DNA of 18,417 bases from Pseudomonadota bacterium (GCA_022567015.1 JADFHR010000022.1:1-18417); one strand, 5' to 3'. Counted from the stretch's first letter, positions 1-9,295 are shown. Notes: a model not told the origin generated them from the letters alone. Program-made: numbers and translations.

Positions 1-1
1 C

Positions 2-2233
2 GAGGCCCAGGACACCAACCCCGAACAGTGGGATGTGGTGAAGGCCCTGGCCAATGAGTTCTTCGCCGGCGCCGGGGCGCGCGAGACGCCACGCACGGTG
101 TACGCCGTCGGCGACGTCAAGCAGTCCATCTACAGCTTCCAGCGCGCCGACCCCGCCGAATTCCAGGCCATGCGGGACCTGTTCGCCGGGCGCGTGCCGG
201 CGGCCGGGCAAACCTGGCACGAAGAGGACCTCACCATCTCGTTCCGCTCGACGCCCGCGGTGCTCGGCGCCGTCGACGCCGTGTTCGCCAGGGACGCCGC
301 CGCCGAGGGCGTGGCGCTGGACGGCCGCCCCATCACCCATGCGGCGTGGCGCCACGGCGACGGCGGGCTGGTCGAGGTGTGGCCGCCGGTCGAACCCCGG
401 GAAACGGACCCCCCGGTGCCGTGGAAGCCGCCGGTGGAACGCATCGCCGGCGATTCCCCGCCGACCCGCCTGGCCGACCTGATCGCGGCGCGCATCCACC
501 GCATGGTCGACGGAAAGGAGGTGCTGGAGTCCAGGGGCCGGCCGATCCGGCCCGGCGACGTGATGGTGCTGGTGCGCCGGCGCACCGGATTCGTCGAGGA
601 CCTTGTGCGGGCGTTGAAGCGGCTGAACGTGGAGGTCGCCGGCGTCGATAGAATGGTATTGACCGAGCAGATGGCGGTCATGGACCTGGTCGCCCTGGGA
701 CGCTTCCTGCTGCTGCCGGAAGACGACCTGACCCTGGCCACCGTGCTCAAGGGGCCGTTGATCGGCCTCGACGAAGACCAGCTGTTCCGCCTCGCCTACG
801 GCCGCAAGGGCAGCCTGTGGGAGGCGTTGAAACGCAAAGCGGGCGAAAACGCGGCCTACGCCGGGGCGTGGCGGGACCTTTCGGCGCTGCTGGCGCGCAC
901 CGACTACACGCCGCCGTTCGAGCTCTACACCCACGTCCTCGGCGCCGGCCGGGGGCGCGAGAAGTTGATCGGCCGGCTGGGTCGGGACGCCGAGGATCCC
1001 ATCGCCGAGTTTCTCGACCTGGCGCTCTCCTTCGAGCGCTCCCACACGGCGTCGCTGGAAAGCTTCCTGCACTGGCTGGAGGTGGGCGCCGTCGAGGTCA
1101 AGCGCGACCTGGAGCACGGACAGCGCGATGCGGTGCGCATCATGACCGTGCACGGCGCCAAGGGCCTGGAGGCGCCCATCGTCTTCCTGCCGGACACCTT
1201 GCGTGTGCCGACCCGGACCTCGCCGCTGCTGTGGCCCGCCGATCCGGCCGGCGGCGGGGAGTTGCTTTTGTGGCCGCCGGCGCGCGCCTGGTACGAAGAG
1301 GTCTCGGAACGGGAGTCGGCGCGCGTCAAACAGGGCCGGGACGCGGAATACCGCCGCCTGCTGTACGTCGCCATGACCCGCGCCGAGGACCGGCTGTACG
1401 TGTGCGGCTGGCGGGGCAGGAACGCGCCGCCGGAAGGGTGCTGGTACGACCTCGTCCGCGCCGGCCTCGAGGACGCCGGCGTCGAAGAGGCGGACGACCC
1501 CTTCCTGGCCGGCGCCCCGGAGATCGGGGACTCCCGGGTGCTGCGCCTGACCTGTCCGCAGGTCACGGAACCCAAGCCGGCGGACGCCGAGCGGATCGAA
1601 ACCGAAAGCCTGGACACCCTGCCCTCCTGGGCGCGCCGGCCGCCGCCCAGGGAGCCCCGGCCGCCCAGGCCGCTGGCGCCGTCGCGCCCGGCCGACGAGG
1701 AACCGCCCGTGCGCTCGCCGTTCGGCGCCGACGACGGGGCGCGGTTCAAGCGCGGACGCCTGATCCACCGGCTGCTCCAGACCCTCCCCGACCTGGCGCC
1801 CGGCGTGCGCGCCGCCGCCGCGCGCGCCTATCTTGCCCGGCCCGTCCACAAGCTTTCGCGCCAGGCGCAGGCCGAGATTGCCGCCGAGACCCTCGCCGTC
1901 CTCGATCATCCCGACTGCCAATCCCTGTTCGGACCGGGCAGCCGGGCGGAGGTGCCGTTGATCGGCGAGGTCTCGGGACATGTGATCTCGGGGCAGGTGG
2001 ACCGGCTGCTGGTCAGCGCCGAAGCGGTCTCGGTGATCGATTTCAAGACCAACCGGGCGCCGCCGGAAAGCGCGGACCGGGTGCCCGCCGTTTACCTCCG
2101 GCAAATGGCCGCCTACCGCGAGATTCTGCGGCGCATCTATGCGGGCCGCCCGGTGCGCTGTTTCCTGCTGTGGACCGACGGCCCCCGTCTGATGCCCCTC
2201 GCGGACGGGGTGTTGGACGGGTACGCGCCTTGA
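2..2233 (+). CDS. addA: AddA-type double-strand break repair helicase-nuclease (5' end outside window)
   Basis: This is the C-terminal 743 residues of a UvrD/Rep-superfamily helicase fused to a RecB-type nuclease, the AddA subunit of AddAB, which processes double-strand DNA ends for RecA recombination. The frame is open from base 2, where it enters at helicase motif II (EAQDTNPEQW, the Walker B element), so the gene starts upstream and the Walker A region is not seen. Downstream are GDVKQSIYSFQR (motif III, from about 110), a motif IV-like ISFRST, TVHGAKGLE (1145-1171, motif V) and YVAMTRAEDRL (1364-1396, motif VI). The C-terminal nuclease keeps a conserved IHRLL, GQVDRLL and the metal/catalytic DFKTNR (2039-2056), followed by the Q..AAYR element, so it looks intact. 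AddA rather than RecB is favoured by the alphaproteobacterial context; the partner addB is not in the window. trxA follows on the same strand 101 nt later. Confidence 0.93.
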   Translation, partial: EAQDTNPEQWDVVKALANEFFAGAGARETPRTVYAVGDVKQSIYSFQRADPAEFQAMRDLFAGRVPAAGQTWHEEDLTISFRSTPAVLGAVDAVFARDAAAEGVALDGRPITHAAWRHGDGGLVEVWPPVEPRETDPPVPWKPPVERIAGDSPPTRLADLIAARIHRMVDGKEVLESRGRPIRPGDVMVLVRRRTGFVEDLVRALKRLNVEVAGVDRMVLTEQMAVMDLVALGRFLLLPEDDLTLATVLKGPLIGLDEDQLFRLAYGRKGSLWEALKRKAGENAAYAGAWRDLSALLARTDYTPPFELYTHVLGAGRGREKLIGRLGRDAEDPIAEFLDLALSFERSHTASLESFLHWLEVGAVEVKRDLEHGQRDAVRIMTVHGAKGLEAPIVFLPDTLRVPTRTSPLLWPADPAGGGELLLWPPARAWYEEVSERESARVKQGRDAEYRRLLYVAMTRAEDRLYVCGWRGRNAPPEGCWYDLVRAGLEDAGVEEADDPFLAGAPEIGDSRVLRLTCPQVTEPKPADAERIETESLDTLPSWARRPPPREPRPPRPLAPSRPADEEPPVRSPFGADDGARFKRGRLIHRLLQTLPDLAPGVRAAAARAYLARPVHKLSRQAQAEIAAETLAVLDHPDCQSLFGPGSRAEVPLIGEVSGHVISGQVDRLLVSAEAVSVIDFKTNRAPPESADRVPAVYLRQMAAYREILRRIYAGRPVRCFLLWTDGPRLMPLADGVLDGYAP

Positions 2234-2258
2234 CGGGGGGGTGGCGGCTTCCTAGATT
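2230..2258 (+). promoter_or_regulatory. Probable sigma-70 promoter of trxA
   Basis: A TTGACG -35 box (2230-2235) lies 17 nt before a TAGATT -10 box (2253-2258). The -35 box covers the addA stop codon. A start near 2265 would leave a leader of about 70 nt before trxA. Spacing is ideal and the -35 box matches 5 of 6 bases, but the -10 box matches only 4 of 6. The assignment is by eye. Confidence 0.45.
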
Positions 2259-2334
2259 CACTCCAGACGCGCCGGGGGGCACAGTGCGCGGCAAACCCCT
2301 TCCAGCCTTATAAACTACTGATGGGATTGATAAA

Positions 2335-2652
2335 ATGCCAAAGCAGGTCACCGACCAATCCTTTGACGCCGATGTGCTCAAGTCGTCCAATCCGGTTCTC
2401 GTCGATTTCTGGGCGGAGTGGTGCGGCCCGTGCAAACAGGTGGCCCCGGCGCTCGAGGAACTGGCCGTCGAGATGGCCGAAAAGGTCACCGTGGCCAAGC
2501 TCAACATCGACGAAAATCCCATGACGCCGTCCAAGTACGGCGTGCGCGGAATCCCCACCCTGATTCTGTTCAAGGACGGCCAGGTGGCGGCGACGAAGAT
2601 CGGTGCCCTGCCCAAGGCCAAGTTGTTCGACTGGGTGGAATCGGTTTTGTAA
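2335..2652 (+). CDS. trxA: Thioredoxin
   Basis: This 105-residue protein is a full-length cytoplasmic thioredoxin, reducing protein disulfides with electrons from thioredoxin reductase. It has the WCGPCK active site (Cys30 and Cys33), the buried Asp of the VDFWA strand (Asp24) and the cis-proline loop GIPT, followed by LILFKDG. There is no signal peptide or membrane segment. The ATG at 2335 gives the standard N-terminus; the nearby ATG at 2321 is out of frame. The ribosome-binding site is weak (GGGA about 9 nt upstream). The gene follows addA, has its own likely promoter, and is convergent with folC with a hairpin terminator between them. Placement next to folC and addA is the usual alphaproteobacterial arrangement. 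Confidence 0.96.
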   Translation: MPKQVTDQSFDADVLKSSNPVLVDFWAEWCGPCKQVAPALEELAVEMAEKVTVAKLNIDENPMTPSKYGVRGIPTLILFKDGQVAATKIGALPKAKLFDWVESVL

Positions 2653-2685
2653 CCTCGGCGCCACCGCGCCCTGTCGGAAACCGAA

Positions 2686-2708
2686 CCCCGCCGGGCGGCG
2701 GGGCTTTT
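2686..2708 (+). terminator. Rho-independent terminator of trxA
   Basis: A GC-only inverted repeat, CCCCGCC (2686-2692) and GGCGGGG (2697-2703), is followed by C and four T residues (2705-2708), 34 nt after the trxA stop. The inner bases could extend the stem. It lies between the convergent ends of trxA and folC. On the minus strand no T run follows the stem, so it should act mainly on trxA. Confidence 0.75.
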
Positions 2709-2743
2709 CCGTTGCATACCGCCGCCGCCGCGCGGCGGCCGGC

Positions 2744-4132
2744 CTATCCGTTCTCCGCCAGCACCGTGCCCACCAGATAGAGCGAGCCGCAGATGAGCAC
2801 GCGGGCAGGACGGGTCTCCCGTGCGACGATGGCGGCGAGCGCCTCGGCGACGGTGTCCGCGGCGTCCGCGTCCATGCCGAGCGAGCGGCCCGCCGCCGCC
2901 GCCTCGCCGGCGTCGAGGCTCCCGACCGTGCCGGGAATGGCCACGGTTTTCAGGTATCCCGCCGCCGCCGCCAGGGGCTCGAGGAACGCCACCGGATCCT
3001 TGCTGCCCAGGATGCCGAAGATCAGGTGCAGGGGCCGGGACCGCCAGTGCCGGGCGTGGGCCGCCAGCGCCGCCGCCGCGGCGGCGTTGTGGCCGCCGTC
3101 CACCCACACCTCCCAGCCCGCCGGCAATGATTCCGCCAGGGGCCCGCGCATCAGGCGCTGCAGCCGTCCCGGCCATTCGACGGCGGCCATGCCTTGGGCG
3201 AAGGCGGCGTCGGGCACCGTGAACCCCGGGAGGTGATCGACGCAGGCCACGGCCAGCCCGGCGTTTTCGGTCTGGTGCGCGCCGACGAGCGCCGGCGGCG
3301 GCAGGTTTCGCGTACGCCCTCCGCCCTCGAACACCAGGCCGCTTCCGTCCCCGCGCACGGACCAGTCCCGGCCCCCGGAGACCAGGGGCGCCCCCAGGGC
3401 CGCGGCGCGCCCGGCGATCACGTCCGCCACCGCGTCCTCCTGGGCGGCCGAGACGCAGACCACACCGGGCTTGACGATCCCCGCCTTCTCGCCGGCGATC
3501 TCGGCCAGGGTCTCGCCGAGGAAGTGCTGGTGGTCCAAGGAAACCGGCGTCAGCACGGTCAGCGCCGGCCGTGGCACCACGTTGGTGGCGTCCAGGCGTC
3601 CGCCGAGGCCGGTCTCCAGCAGCACCACGTCGGCGGGCGTGCGGGCGAAGGCGAGCAGGGCGGCGGCGGTGGTGATCTCGAAGAACGTGATGACCTCGCC
3701 GGCGTTGGCCTTCTCACATTCCTCGAGCAGGGCGGCCAGGGCCTCATCCGATATGTCGCCGCCGGCGAGGCGGACGCGTTCGTTGAAACGCACCAGGTGC
3801 GGCGAGGTATAGGCGTGGGCGGAATACCCGGCGGCCTCCACGATGGCCCGGATAAAGGCCACCACGGAGCCCTTGCCGTTGGTGCCGGCCACGTGCACCA
3901 CCGGCGGCAGCCGCCTTTCGGGATTGCCGAGGTGGGCGAGCAGCCGCTCGATGCGGCCGAGCGAAAGGTCGATGGGCTTGGGGTGCAACCGGGCGAGGCG
4001 CTCGAGGACGGCCGCGCTTCCCGGCCGGGCGATCGGCGCCGCGGGCCGGCCGGCCGGGCGCTGTTCGGTTACGGCAACGTCATTGGGCAGGGCTGCTCTC
4101 CCCTGGCTGGCCCGGGCCGGAGACGGCGGCAC
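2744..4132 (-). CDS. folC: Bifunctional dihydrofolate synthase / folylpolyglutamate synthase
   Basis: FolC adds glutamate to dihydropteroate and extends polyglutamate chains on folates, using ATP, in the cytoplasm. The 462-residue frame has the family hallmarks: LHPKPIDLSL near residues 49-58, the Mur-ligase-type ATP loop AGTNGKGS (82-89), GLGGRLDATN, the SLDHQHFLG and GEKAGIVKPG segments, and a C-terminal RVLICGSLYLVG. The start is uncertain. The only standard start codon ahead of the conserved region is a GTG at 4130-4132, which overlaps the end of accD by 53 nt and has no clear ribosome-binding site. It gives a Pro/Ala-rich N-terminal extension of roughly 35 residues before the family core. 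It is last in the minus-strand run after accD, probably translated by coupling or reinitiation. Confidence 0.93.
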   Translation of the reverse strand: MPPSPARASQGRAALPNDVAVTEQRPAGRPAAPIARPGSAAVLERLARLHPKPIDLSLGRIERLLAHLGNPERRLPPVVHVAGTNGKGSVVAFIRAIVEAAGYSAHAYTSPHLVRFNERVRLAGGDISDEALAALLEECEKANAGEVITFFEITTAAALLAFARTPADVVLLETGLGGRLDATNVVPRPALTVLTPVSLDHQHFLGETLAEIAGEKAGIVKPGVVCVSAAQEDAVADVIAGRAAALGAPLVSGGRDWSVRGDGSGLVFEGGGRTRNLPPPALVGAHQTENAGLAVACVDHLPGFTVPDAAFAQGMAAVEWPGRLQRLMRGPLAESLPAGWEVWVDGGHNAAAAAALAAHARHWRSRPLHLIFGILGSKDPVAFLEPLAAAAGYLKTVAIPGTVGSLDAGEAAAAGRSLGMDADAADTVAEALAAIVARETRPARVLICGSLYLVGTVLAENG

Positions 4133-5048
4133 CGCCGGCGCCGTCCGTTTCCGCCGGTACGGATTCCCCGCCGTCGGGCCCGGGCGCGGCGGCGGGGACC
4201 CGGTTGCCGAGCAGGCCGACGATGCGGATCAGGGTATCGCGCAATTCATGGCGGCGGACCACCATGTCCACCATCCCGTGTTCCAAAAGGAATTCGGCCT
4301 TCTGGAAGCCTTCGGGCAGGGTCTCGCGGATGGTCTGTTCGATGACGCGGGCCCCGGCGAAGCCGATGAGCGCGCCCGATTCGGCGATGGCGATGTCGCC
4401 GAGCATGGCGAACGAGGCCGACACGCCGCCCGTGGTGGGATCGGTCAGCACCACGATGTAGGGCAGGCCGGCCTCCCTGACCTCGCTGACGGCGATGGTG
4501 GTGCGGGCCATCTGCATGAGCGAGAGGATCCCTTCCTGCATGCGCGCGCCGCCCGATGACGTGACCACGATCAGCGGCGCGTTCCGGGCCACCGCCAGGC
4601 GGGCGGCGGCGAGCATCCCCTCGCCGACGGCGACGCCCATGGAGCCGCCCATGAAGGCGAAGTCCAGGGCCGCGATGACGACGTCGATTCCGCCCATCTT
4701 TCCGTGGGCGACGGTGAGGGCGTCGTCGGCGCCGGTCCGGGTCCGCGCCTCCTTGAGCCGTTCGGCGTATTTCCGGCGGTCGCGGAACTTGAGCGGATCG
4801 GTGACCGGGCTGTCGGACTCGATGGTCTGGTAGGCGCCGTCGTCGAACAGCATCTCCAGGCGCCGTTTGGCGCCCAGGCGCATGTGGTGGCCGCAGTGCT
4901 GGCAAACGCCCAGGTTCTTTTCCCGGTCGCGGTGGAAGATCATCTGCGAGCATTTGGGGCACTTGTCCCAGAGGTCCTCGGGGATGTCCTTCGGGCCGCC
5001 GACCAGCTCGCGCAGCTTCGGGCGCACGAAATCCTTGAGCCAGTTCAC
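4080..5048 (-). CDS. accD: Acetyl-CoA carboxylase carboxyltransferase subunit beta
   Basis: AccD is the beta half of the carboxyltransferase that moves CO2 from biotin to acetyl-CoA, making malonyl-CoA for fatty-acid synthesis. The 322-residue product has the N-terminal four-cysteine zinc finger (Cys30, Cys33, Cys49, Cys52) and the crotonase-like core with SSGGARMQEG and PTTGGVSASFAMLGD, GFAGARVIEQTI and the LPEGFQKAEFLLEHGMVD ending. The GTG at 5046-5048 is chosen because it gives the family N-terminus NWLKDFVRPK, has an AAGGGGG ribosome-binding site (5056-5062), and forms a GTGA overlap with the trpA stop. A longer in-frame upstream extension is only a shadow of trpA. The last 37 or so residues after the core are Gly/Pro/Ala/Glu-rich and probably disordered; their coding overlaps the folC start. 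Confidence 0.95.
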   Translation of the reverse strand: MNWLKDFVRPKLRELVGGPKDIPEDLWDKCPKCSQMIFHRDREKNLGVCQHCGHHMRLGAKRRLEMLFDDGAYQTIESDSPVTDPLKFRDRRKYAERLKEARTRTGADDALTVAHGKMGGIDVVIAALDFAFMGGSMGVAVGEGMLAAARLAVARNAPLIVVTSSGGARMQEGILSLMQMARTTIAVSEVREAGLPYIVVLTDPTTGGVSASFAMLGDIAIAESGALIGFAGARVIEQTIRETLPEGFQKAEFLLEHGMVDMVVRRHELRDTLIRIVGLLGNRVPAAAPGPDGGESVPAETDGAGGAAVSGPGQPGESSPAQ

Positions 5049-5889
5049 TGGGCCGCCCCCTTCATGCGCGCCCCGCGCACCCCGCGCGCCAGATCGCCGA
5101 CCAACGCCAGGACCGCGGCGGCCAGGCCGGGACGGGGTTTTCCAGCCTCGTCCAGGTTGTCGGCGACGGTGTCGACCAGGGCCGAGCCGACCACCGCCGC
5201 ATCGGCGACGGCGGCGACGGCGGCCGCCTGCCCGGGCGTCTTGATGCCGAAGCCGACGGCGACGGGAAGCTCGGTGTGGCGGCGCAGGCGCTCGACGGCG
5301 GCGCGCACGTCGCCGATGGCGGCCGACTTGGTGCCGGTGATGCCGGTGATGGACACGTAGTAGACGAATCCGCTGGTGTGCTCGAGCACCCGTGGCAGGC
5401 GGGCGTCGTCGGTGGTCGGCGCGGTCAGAAATATGAAGCTCACCCCGGCCTCGATCGCCGGCAGGCACAGTTCGTCTTCTTCCTCCGGCGGCATGTCGAC
5501 GACGATCAGTCCGTCCACCCCCGCCGCCTTGGCGTCGCCGAGGAAGGCGTCGACGCCGTAGACGTAGATGGGGTTGTAATAGCCCATGAGGATGACCGGC
5601 GTGTCATCGTCGGCGGCGCGGAAGTCCTTCACCATCGCCAGGGTCGCCGAAAGCGACGCGCCGGCCTTCAACGCCCGCTGGGAACTGGCCTGGATGGCGG
5701 GTCCGTCGGCCATGGGATCGCTGAACGGCATGCCGAGCTCGATGAGGTCGGCGCCGGCGCCGGGCAATCCGCTGAGGATTTCGCGCGAGGTCCCGGCATC
5801 GGGATCGCCCGCCGTGACGAAGGCGATGAGGCCGGCGCGCCCTTCTCGCTTCAGCGCGGCGAAGCGCCGGTCGATGCGGGTTTGCACGC

Positions 5890-5893
<4 letters not shown>
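5045..5893 (-). CDS. trpA: Tryptophan synthase alpha chain
   Basis: TrpA cleaves indole-3-glycerol phosphate to indole and glyceraldehyde 3-phosphate and channels indole to TrpB. The 282-residue product carries the two catalytic acids in ELGMPFSDPMADGP (Glu52 and Asp63, matching Escherichia coli Glu49 and Asp60), AFVTAGDPD, VVDMPPEE, the loop YYVSITGITGTK and the phosphate-binding VGFGI and VVGSALV segments. The GTG at 5891-5893 is chosen because it gives a family-length protein (VSVQTRIDRRF) and overlaps the trpB stop as GTGA. The longer open frame upstream is Arg/Pro/His-rich and only shadows trpB. Its own stop overlaps the accD start in the same GTGA way, so trpB, trpA and accD are probably translationally coupled. 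Confidence 0.96.
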
Positions 5894-7101
<1,208 letters not shown>

Positions 7102-7230
7102 GTACGGCCCTTGTCCCGTTGCCTGGTTTCCTTAGTCCCTGTCGCGGCCGCGCCGCCCGGTTGGCGATGGGCCGGGTAATAAACCACAAAGCCAACGAAA
7201 ACCGGAGGAATTTGTTTCGCCAAGCGGGCC

Positions 7231-7247
7231 CCCGCGGCCCCCGCGGG
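7231..7247 (-). terminator. Hairpin just after trpF, weak terminator candidate
   Basis: A perfect 7-bp inverted repeat (CCCGCGG and CCGCGGG around a 3-nt loop) begins 2 nt beyond the trpF stop. No T run follows on the minus strand, so intrinsic termination is doubtful. It could slow polymerase, aid Rho-dependent termination or stabilise the 3' end before trpB. Confidence 0.3.
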
Positions 7248-7248
7248 C

Positions 7249-7890
7249 TCAAAGCCCCGCCGCGGCCTCCAGGAAGGCGCGGATCTTCTCGGCGCTTTTC
7301 ACGCCCGGCGCGTCCTCGACCCCGGACGAGACGTCGACGGCGCCGGCGCCGCTGACGCGCACCGCCTGGGCGACGTTGCCGGCCGTAAGGCCGCCGGCCA
7401 ACATCCACGGCCGGCGCCAGCGTTGCCCGTCGAGCAGGTCCCAGTCGAAGGCCAGCGCGTTGCCCCCGGGCCGGGTGGCGCCGTCGGGCGGCCTGGCGTC
7501 GAACAGGAGCCTGTCGGCCACGTCCTCGAAGGCGCGCGCCGCCGCCACGTCCCCGGGCCCGGCCATGCGCACCACCTTCATCACGGCGACGCCGAAACGC
7601 GCCTTGATCTCCCCGACGCGGTCGACGCTTTCCATGCCATGGAGCTGCAGCATGCCGGGCCGGGCGACGGAGACGATGCCGTCCAGGGTGTCGTCGTCGG
7701 CGTCCACCACGAGCCCCACCCGGGTCACCGAAGCCGGGACGTTCGCCCCCAGCTCCGCCGCCCGTTCCGGGCTGACGCAGCGCGGCGACGGCGGATAGAA
7801 CACGAAGCCGACGAAGCGCGCCCCGCCGTCCACCGCGGCGGCCACGGTCCCGGGCGTGCTCAGGCCGCAGATCTTGACCTCGATCGGCAT
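7249..7890 (-). CDS. trpF: Phosphoribosylanthranilate isomerase
   Basis: TrpF converts phosphoribosylanthranilate to CdRP, the third step of tryptophan synthesis. The 213-residue product is a single TIM barrel with the family start (IEVKICGL, catalytic Cys8), ARFVGFVFYPPSPR, LQLHG, LLFDARP with the likely catalytic Asp, the C-terminal phosphate-binding LAGGLTAGNV and AVDVSSGVE. The ATG at 7888-7890 overlaps the pyrF stop by one base (TGATG), with a GAGGCGG ribosome-binding site, which shows coupling to pyrF. The open frame continuing upstream to 8760 is a shadow of pyrF. trpB follows after a 147-nt gap. Confidence 0.95.
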   Translation of the reverse strand: MPIEVKICGLSTPGTVAAAVDGGARFVGFVFYPPSPRCVSPERAAELGANVPASVTRVGLVVDADDDTLDGIVSVARPGMLQLHGMESVDRVGEIKARFGVAVMKVVRMAGPGDVAAARAFEDVADRLLFDARPPDGATRPGGNALAFDWDLLDGQRWRRPWMLAGGLTAGNVAQAVRVSGAGAVDVSSGVEDAPGVKSAEKIRAFLEAAAGL

Positions 7891-8603
7891 CAGGCCGCCT
7901 CGATTTCGTCGATTATGGCGCGCGCCGCCTGGGCCGGATCGCCGGCCCCGGTGACCGGCCGGCCGATGACCAGGTAATCGGCGCCCGCCGCCATGGCCTC
8001 GGCCGGGGTCGCGGTGCGTTTCTGATCGCCGGCCGCGGCCCCGGCGGGACGGATGCCGGGAACCACCAGTTTGAAATCGGCGCCGCATTCCGCGCGCAGG
8101 GCCGCCGCCTCGCGGGCCGAGCACACCACGCCGTCCAGCCCGCTGGCCTGGGCCAGCCGGGCCAGGCGCATCACCTGGTCCGGCACCGGCCCGGCCAGTC
8201 CCGTGGCCGCCAGATCTTCGGCGCCGAGGGACGTGAGCACCGTCACCCCCAGCACCAGGGGGCGGTTCGCGCCGGCCTCCCGTGCGGCGTCCGCCGCCGC
8301 CCTCATCATCGCCGCGCCGCCCGAGGCGTGCACGGTGAGCATGACCGGGGCCAGGGAAAGCGCCGCGCGCACCGCGTCCGCCACCGTCTTGGGGATGTCG
8401 TGGAACTTGAGGTCGAGGAACACGGGCAGCCCGGCGGCGGCGGCGCGTTTCACGCCCTGGGGTCCGTTGGCGGTGAAGAACGCCTTGCCCAGCTTGATCC
8501 CGCCGACCACGCCGGCAAGGGACCCGGCCAGGGAAAGCGCCCCGTCCATATGGGGCGTGTCCAGGGCGACGAATACGCGGTCGGCGGGTCTTAAGGCGCA
8601 CAT
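7890..8603 (-). CDS. pyrF: Orotidine 5'-phosphate decarboxylase
   Basis: PyrF decarboxylates OMP to UMP, the last step of de novo pyrimidine synthesis. The 237-residue product has the family start (RVFVALDTP), the lysine of GGIKLGK, the catalytic Asp-x-Lys-x-x-x-Asp-type cluster in DLKFHDIPKT (Asp64, Lys66, Asp69), TVHASGG, VVPGIRP and the phosphate-binding DYLVIGRPVTGA. The ATG at 8601-8603 is preferred over the in-frame upstream start at 8693 because it gives the usual N-terminus and has GGAG about 8 nt upstream. It probably starts a transcription unit with trpF, since it lies behind a 262-nt spacer holding hairpins and a -10-like sequence. Confidence 0.95.
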   Translation of the reverse strand: MCALRPADRVFVALDTPHMDGALSLAGSLAGVVGGIKLGKAFFTANGPQGVKRAAAAGLPVFLDLKFHDIPKTVADAVRAALSLAPVMLTVHASGGAAMMRAAADAAREAGANRPLVLGVTVLTSLGAEDLAATGLAGPVPDQVMRLARLAQASGLDGVVCSAREAAALRAECGADFKLVVPGIRPAGAAAGDQKRTATPAEAMAAGADYLVIGRPVTGAGDPAQAARAIIDEIEAA

Positions 8604-8626
8604 GGCGGAAGCTCCGGGCCGGATAT

Positions 8627-8632
8627 ATAATA
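8627..8632 (-). promoter_or_regulatory. Possible -10 box for pyrF-trpF
   Basis: TATTAT on the minus strand (8632 to 8627) lies in an isolated A/T-rich patch about 24 nt before the pyrF start codon. The region 17 nt further upstream has no good -35 box. The same patch also reads TATAAT on the plus strand, but no plus-strand gene follows. Confidence 0.3.
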
Positions 8633-8705
8633 CGGGAAGTCGGAAATGCCGAGTCCCGGGCGGACGGATCCGATGGCGCGCCAATGCCTCCAAAATTGCC
8701 CGGTG

Positions 8706-8836
8706 GAGGCCTTACGGCCCCGGGGGGCTCCGCCCCCACACCCCCGCCAGGGGTTTTCAAACCCCCTGGACCCCATTTTAGGGGGTTCCAAGGGCCGTCG
8801 GCCCTTGGTGGGGATCGAAAGGGGCAACGCCCCTTT
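8706..8836. repeat. Cluster of GC-rich hairpins in the lapA-like/pyrF spacer (intergenic palindromic repeat)
   Basis: Five palindromes follow one another with little space between them: GGGGGC/GCCCCC (8723-8737), CCAGGGG/CCCCTGG (8747-8769), CCCC/GGGG (8771-8784), a 9-bp perfect stem CCAAGGGCC/GGCCCTTGG with 3-nt loop (8788-8808) and an 8-bp perfect stem AAAGGGGC/GCCCCTTT (8818-8836). No coding frame fits. The pattern resembles the dispersed palindromic G/C-block sequences I know from intergenic regions of Rhodospirillales-type genomes. It could also end transcription from the lapA-like gene. Dispersal elsewhere cannot be seen here. Confidence 0.65.
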
Positions 8837-8865
8837 GACCTCGAATAATTCTCGCCACTCCGCCT

Positions 8866-9210
8866 TCAGGCCGCGTCGGGGGGAGCGGGCAGGGCGATTT
8901 CCCGCATTTCGGCGGCCTCTTCCAGGTCGGCTACCTGGTCGCGCAGGCGCACCGCCTCCGCCTCGGCGGCCTTCGCCCGGCGCGCCATGGCGCGGGCCCG
9001 CCGCCGCCGCCTGCCCCCGGAAATCCAGGCCACCAGGCCGCCCAGGACGAACCCGGCGAAGATGCTCACCAGCACGACCGCGAACACCCGGAATTCGGAG
9101 GAGAAGGGCAACGGCCAGAAATCCACGCTCACTTCGGCGCGGTTGGACACTGAGAAGGCGACGACGGCAAGCGCCGTGGGCACAACGACGAACCAGGAGA
9201 ACAGTCTCAC
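8866..9210 (-). CDS. LapA-domain (DUF1049) inner-membrane protein
   Basis: This 114-residue protein has two hydrophobic segments (about residues 4-22 and 42-64) separated by the short polar stretch SNRAEVSVDFWPLPF, typical of the LapA/DUF1049 family (lipopolysaccharide assembly protein A domain). After the second segment come a basic cluster (GGRRRRRARAMARR) and an Ala/Glu-rich helix about residues 75-105 that could form a coiled coil in the cytoplasm. In Escherichia coli LapA acts with LapB in controlling LPS synthesis; whether this protein does so is not known. The start is GTG (9208-9210). It follows ihfB by 85 nt, a common neighbour in alphaproteobacteria. Confidence 0.8.
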   Translation of the reverse strand: MRLFSWFVVVPTALAVVAFSVSNRAEVSVDFWPLPFSSEFRVFAVVLVSIFAGFVLGGLVAWISGGRRRRRARAMARRAKAAEAEAVRLRDQVADLEEAAEMREIALPAPPDAA

Positions 9211-9295
9211 GATGCGGGTCTGTCCTTGTGTTTCGGGTCCGGCTTCGCGGGCGCCCCCCCCCGCCGGGGGCCGTAGCGCGGGCGGGGGTTTTCGT

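Noticed and set aside
817..2313. A 498-codon plus-strand frame inside addA
   Set aside because: Its Arg/Gly/Ala/Pro-rich translation is typical of a shifted frame in GC-rich DNA, and the addA frame carries all helicase and nuclease motifs.
7102..7248. Possible trp leader peptide or attenuator before trpB
   Set aside because: No short frame with tandem Trp codons and no alternative terminator/antiterminator pair could be found in the spacer.
9258..9292. GC-rich stem followed by TTTT between ihfB and the lapA-like gene
   Set aside because: The T run follows the stem on the plus strand only, while both flanking genes are on the minus strand and no plus-strand gene precedes it.
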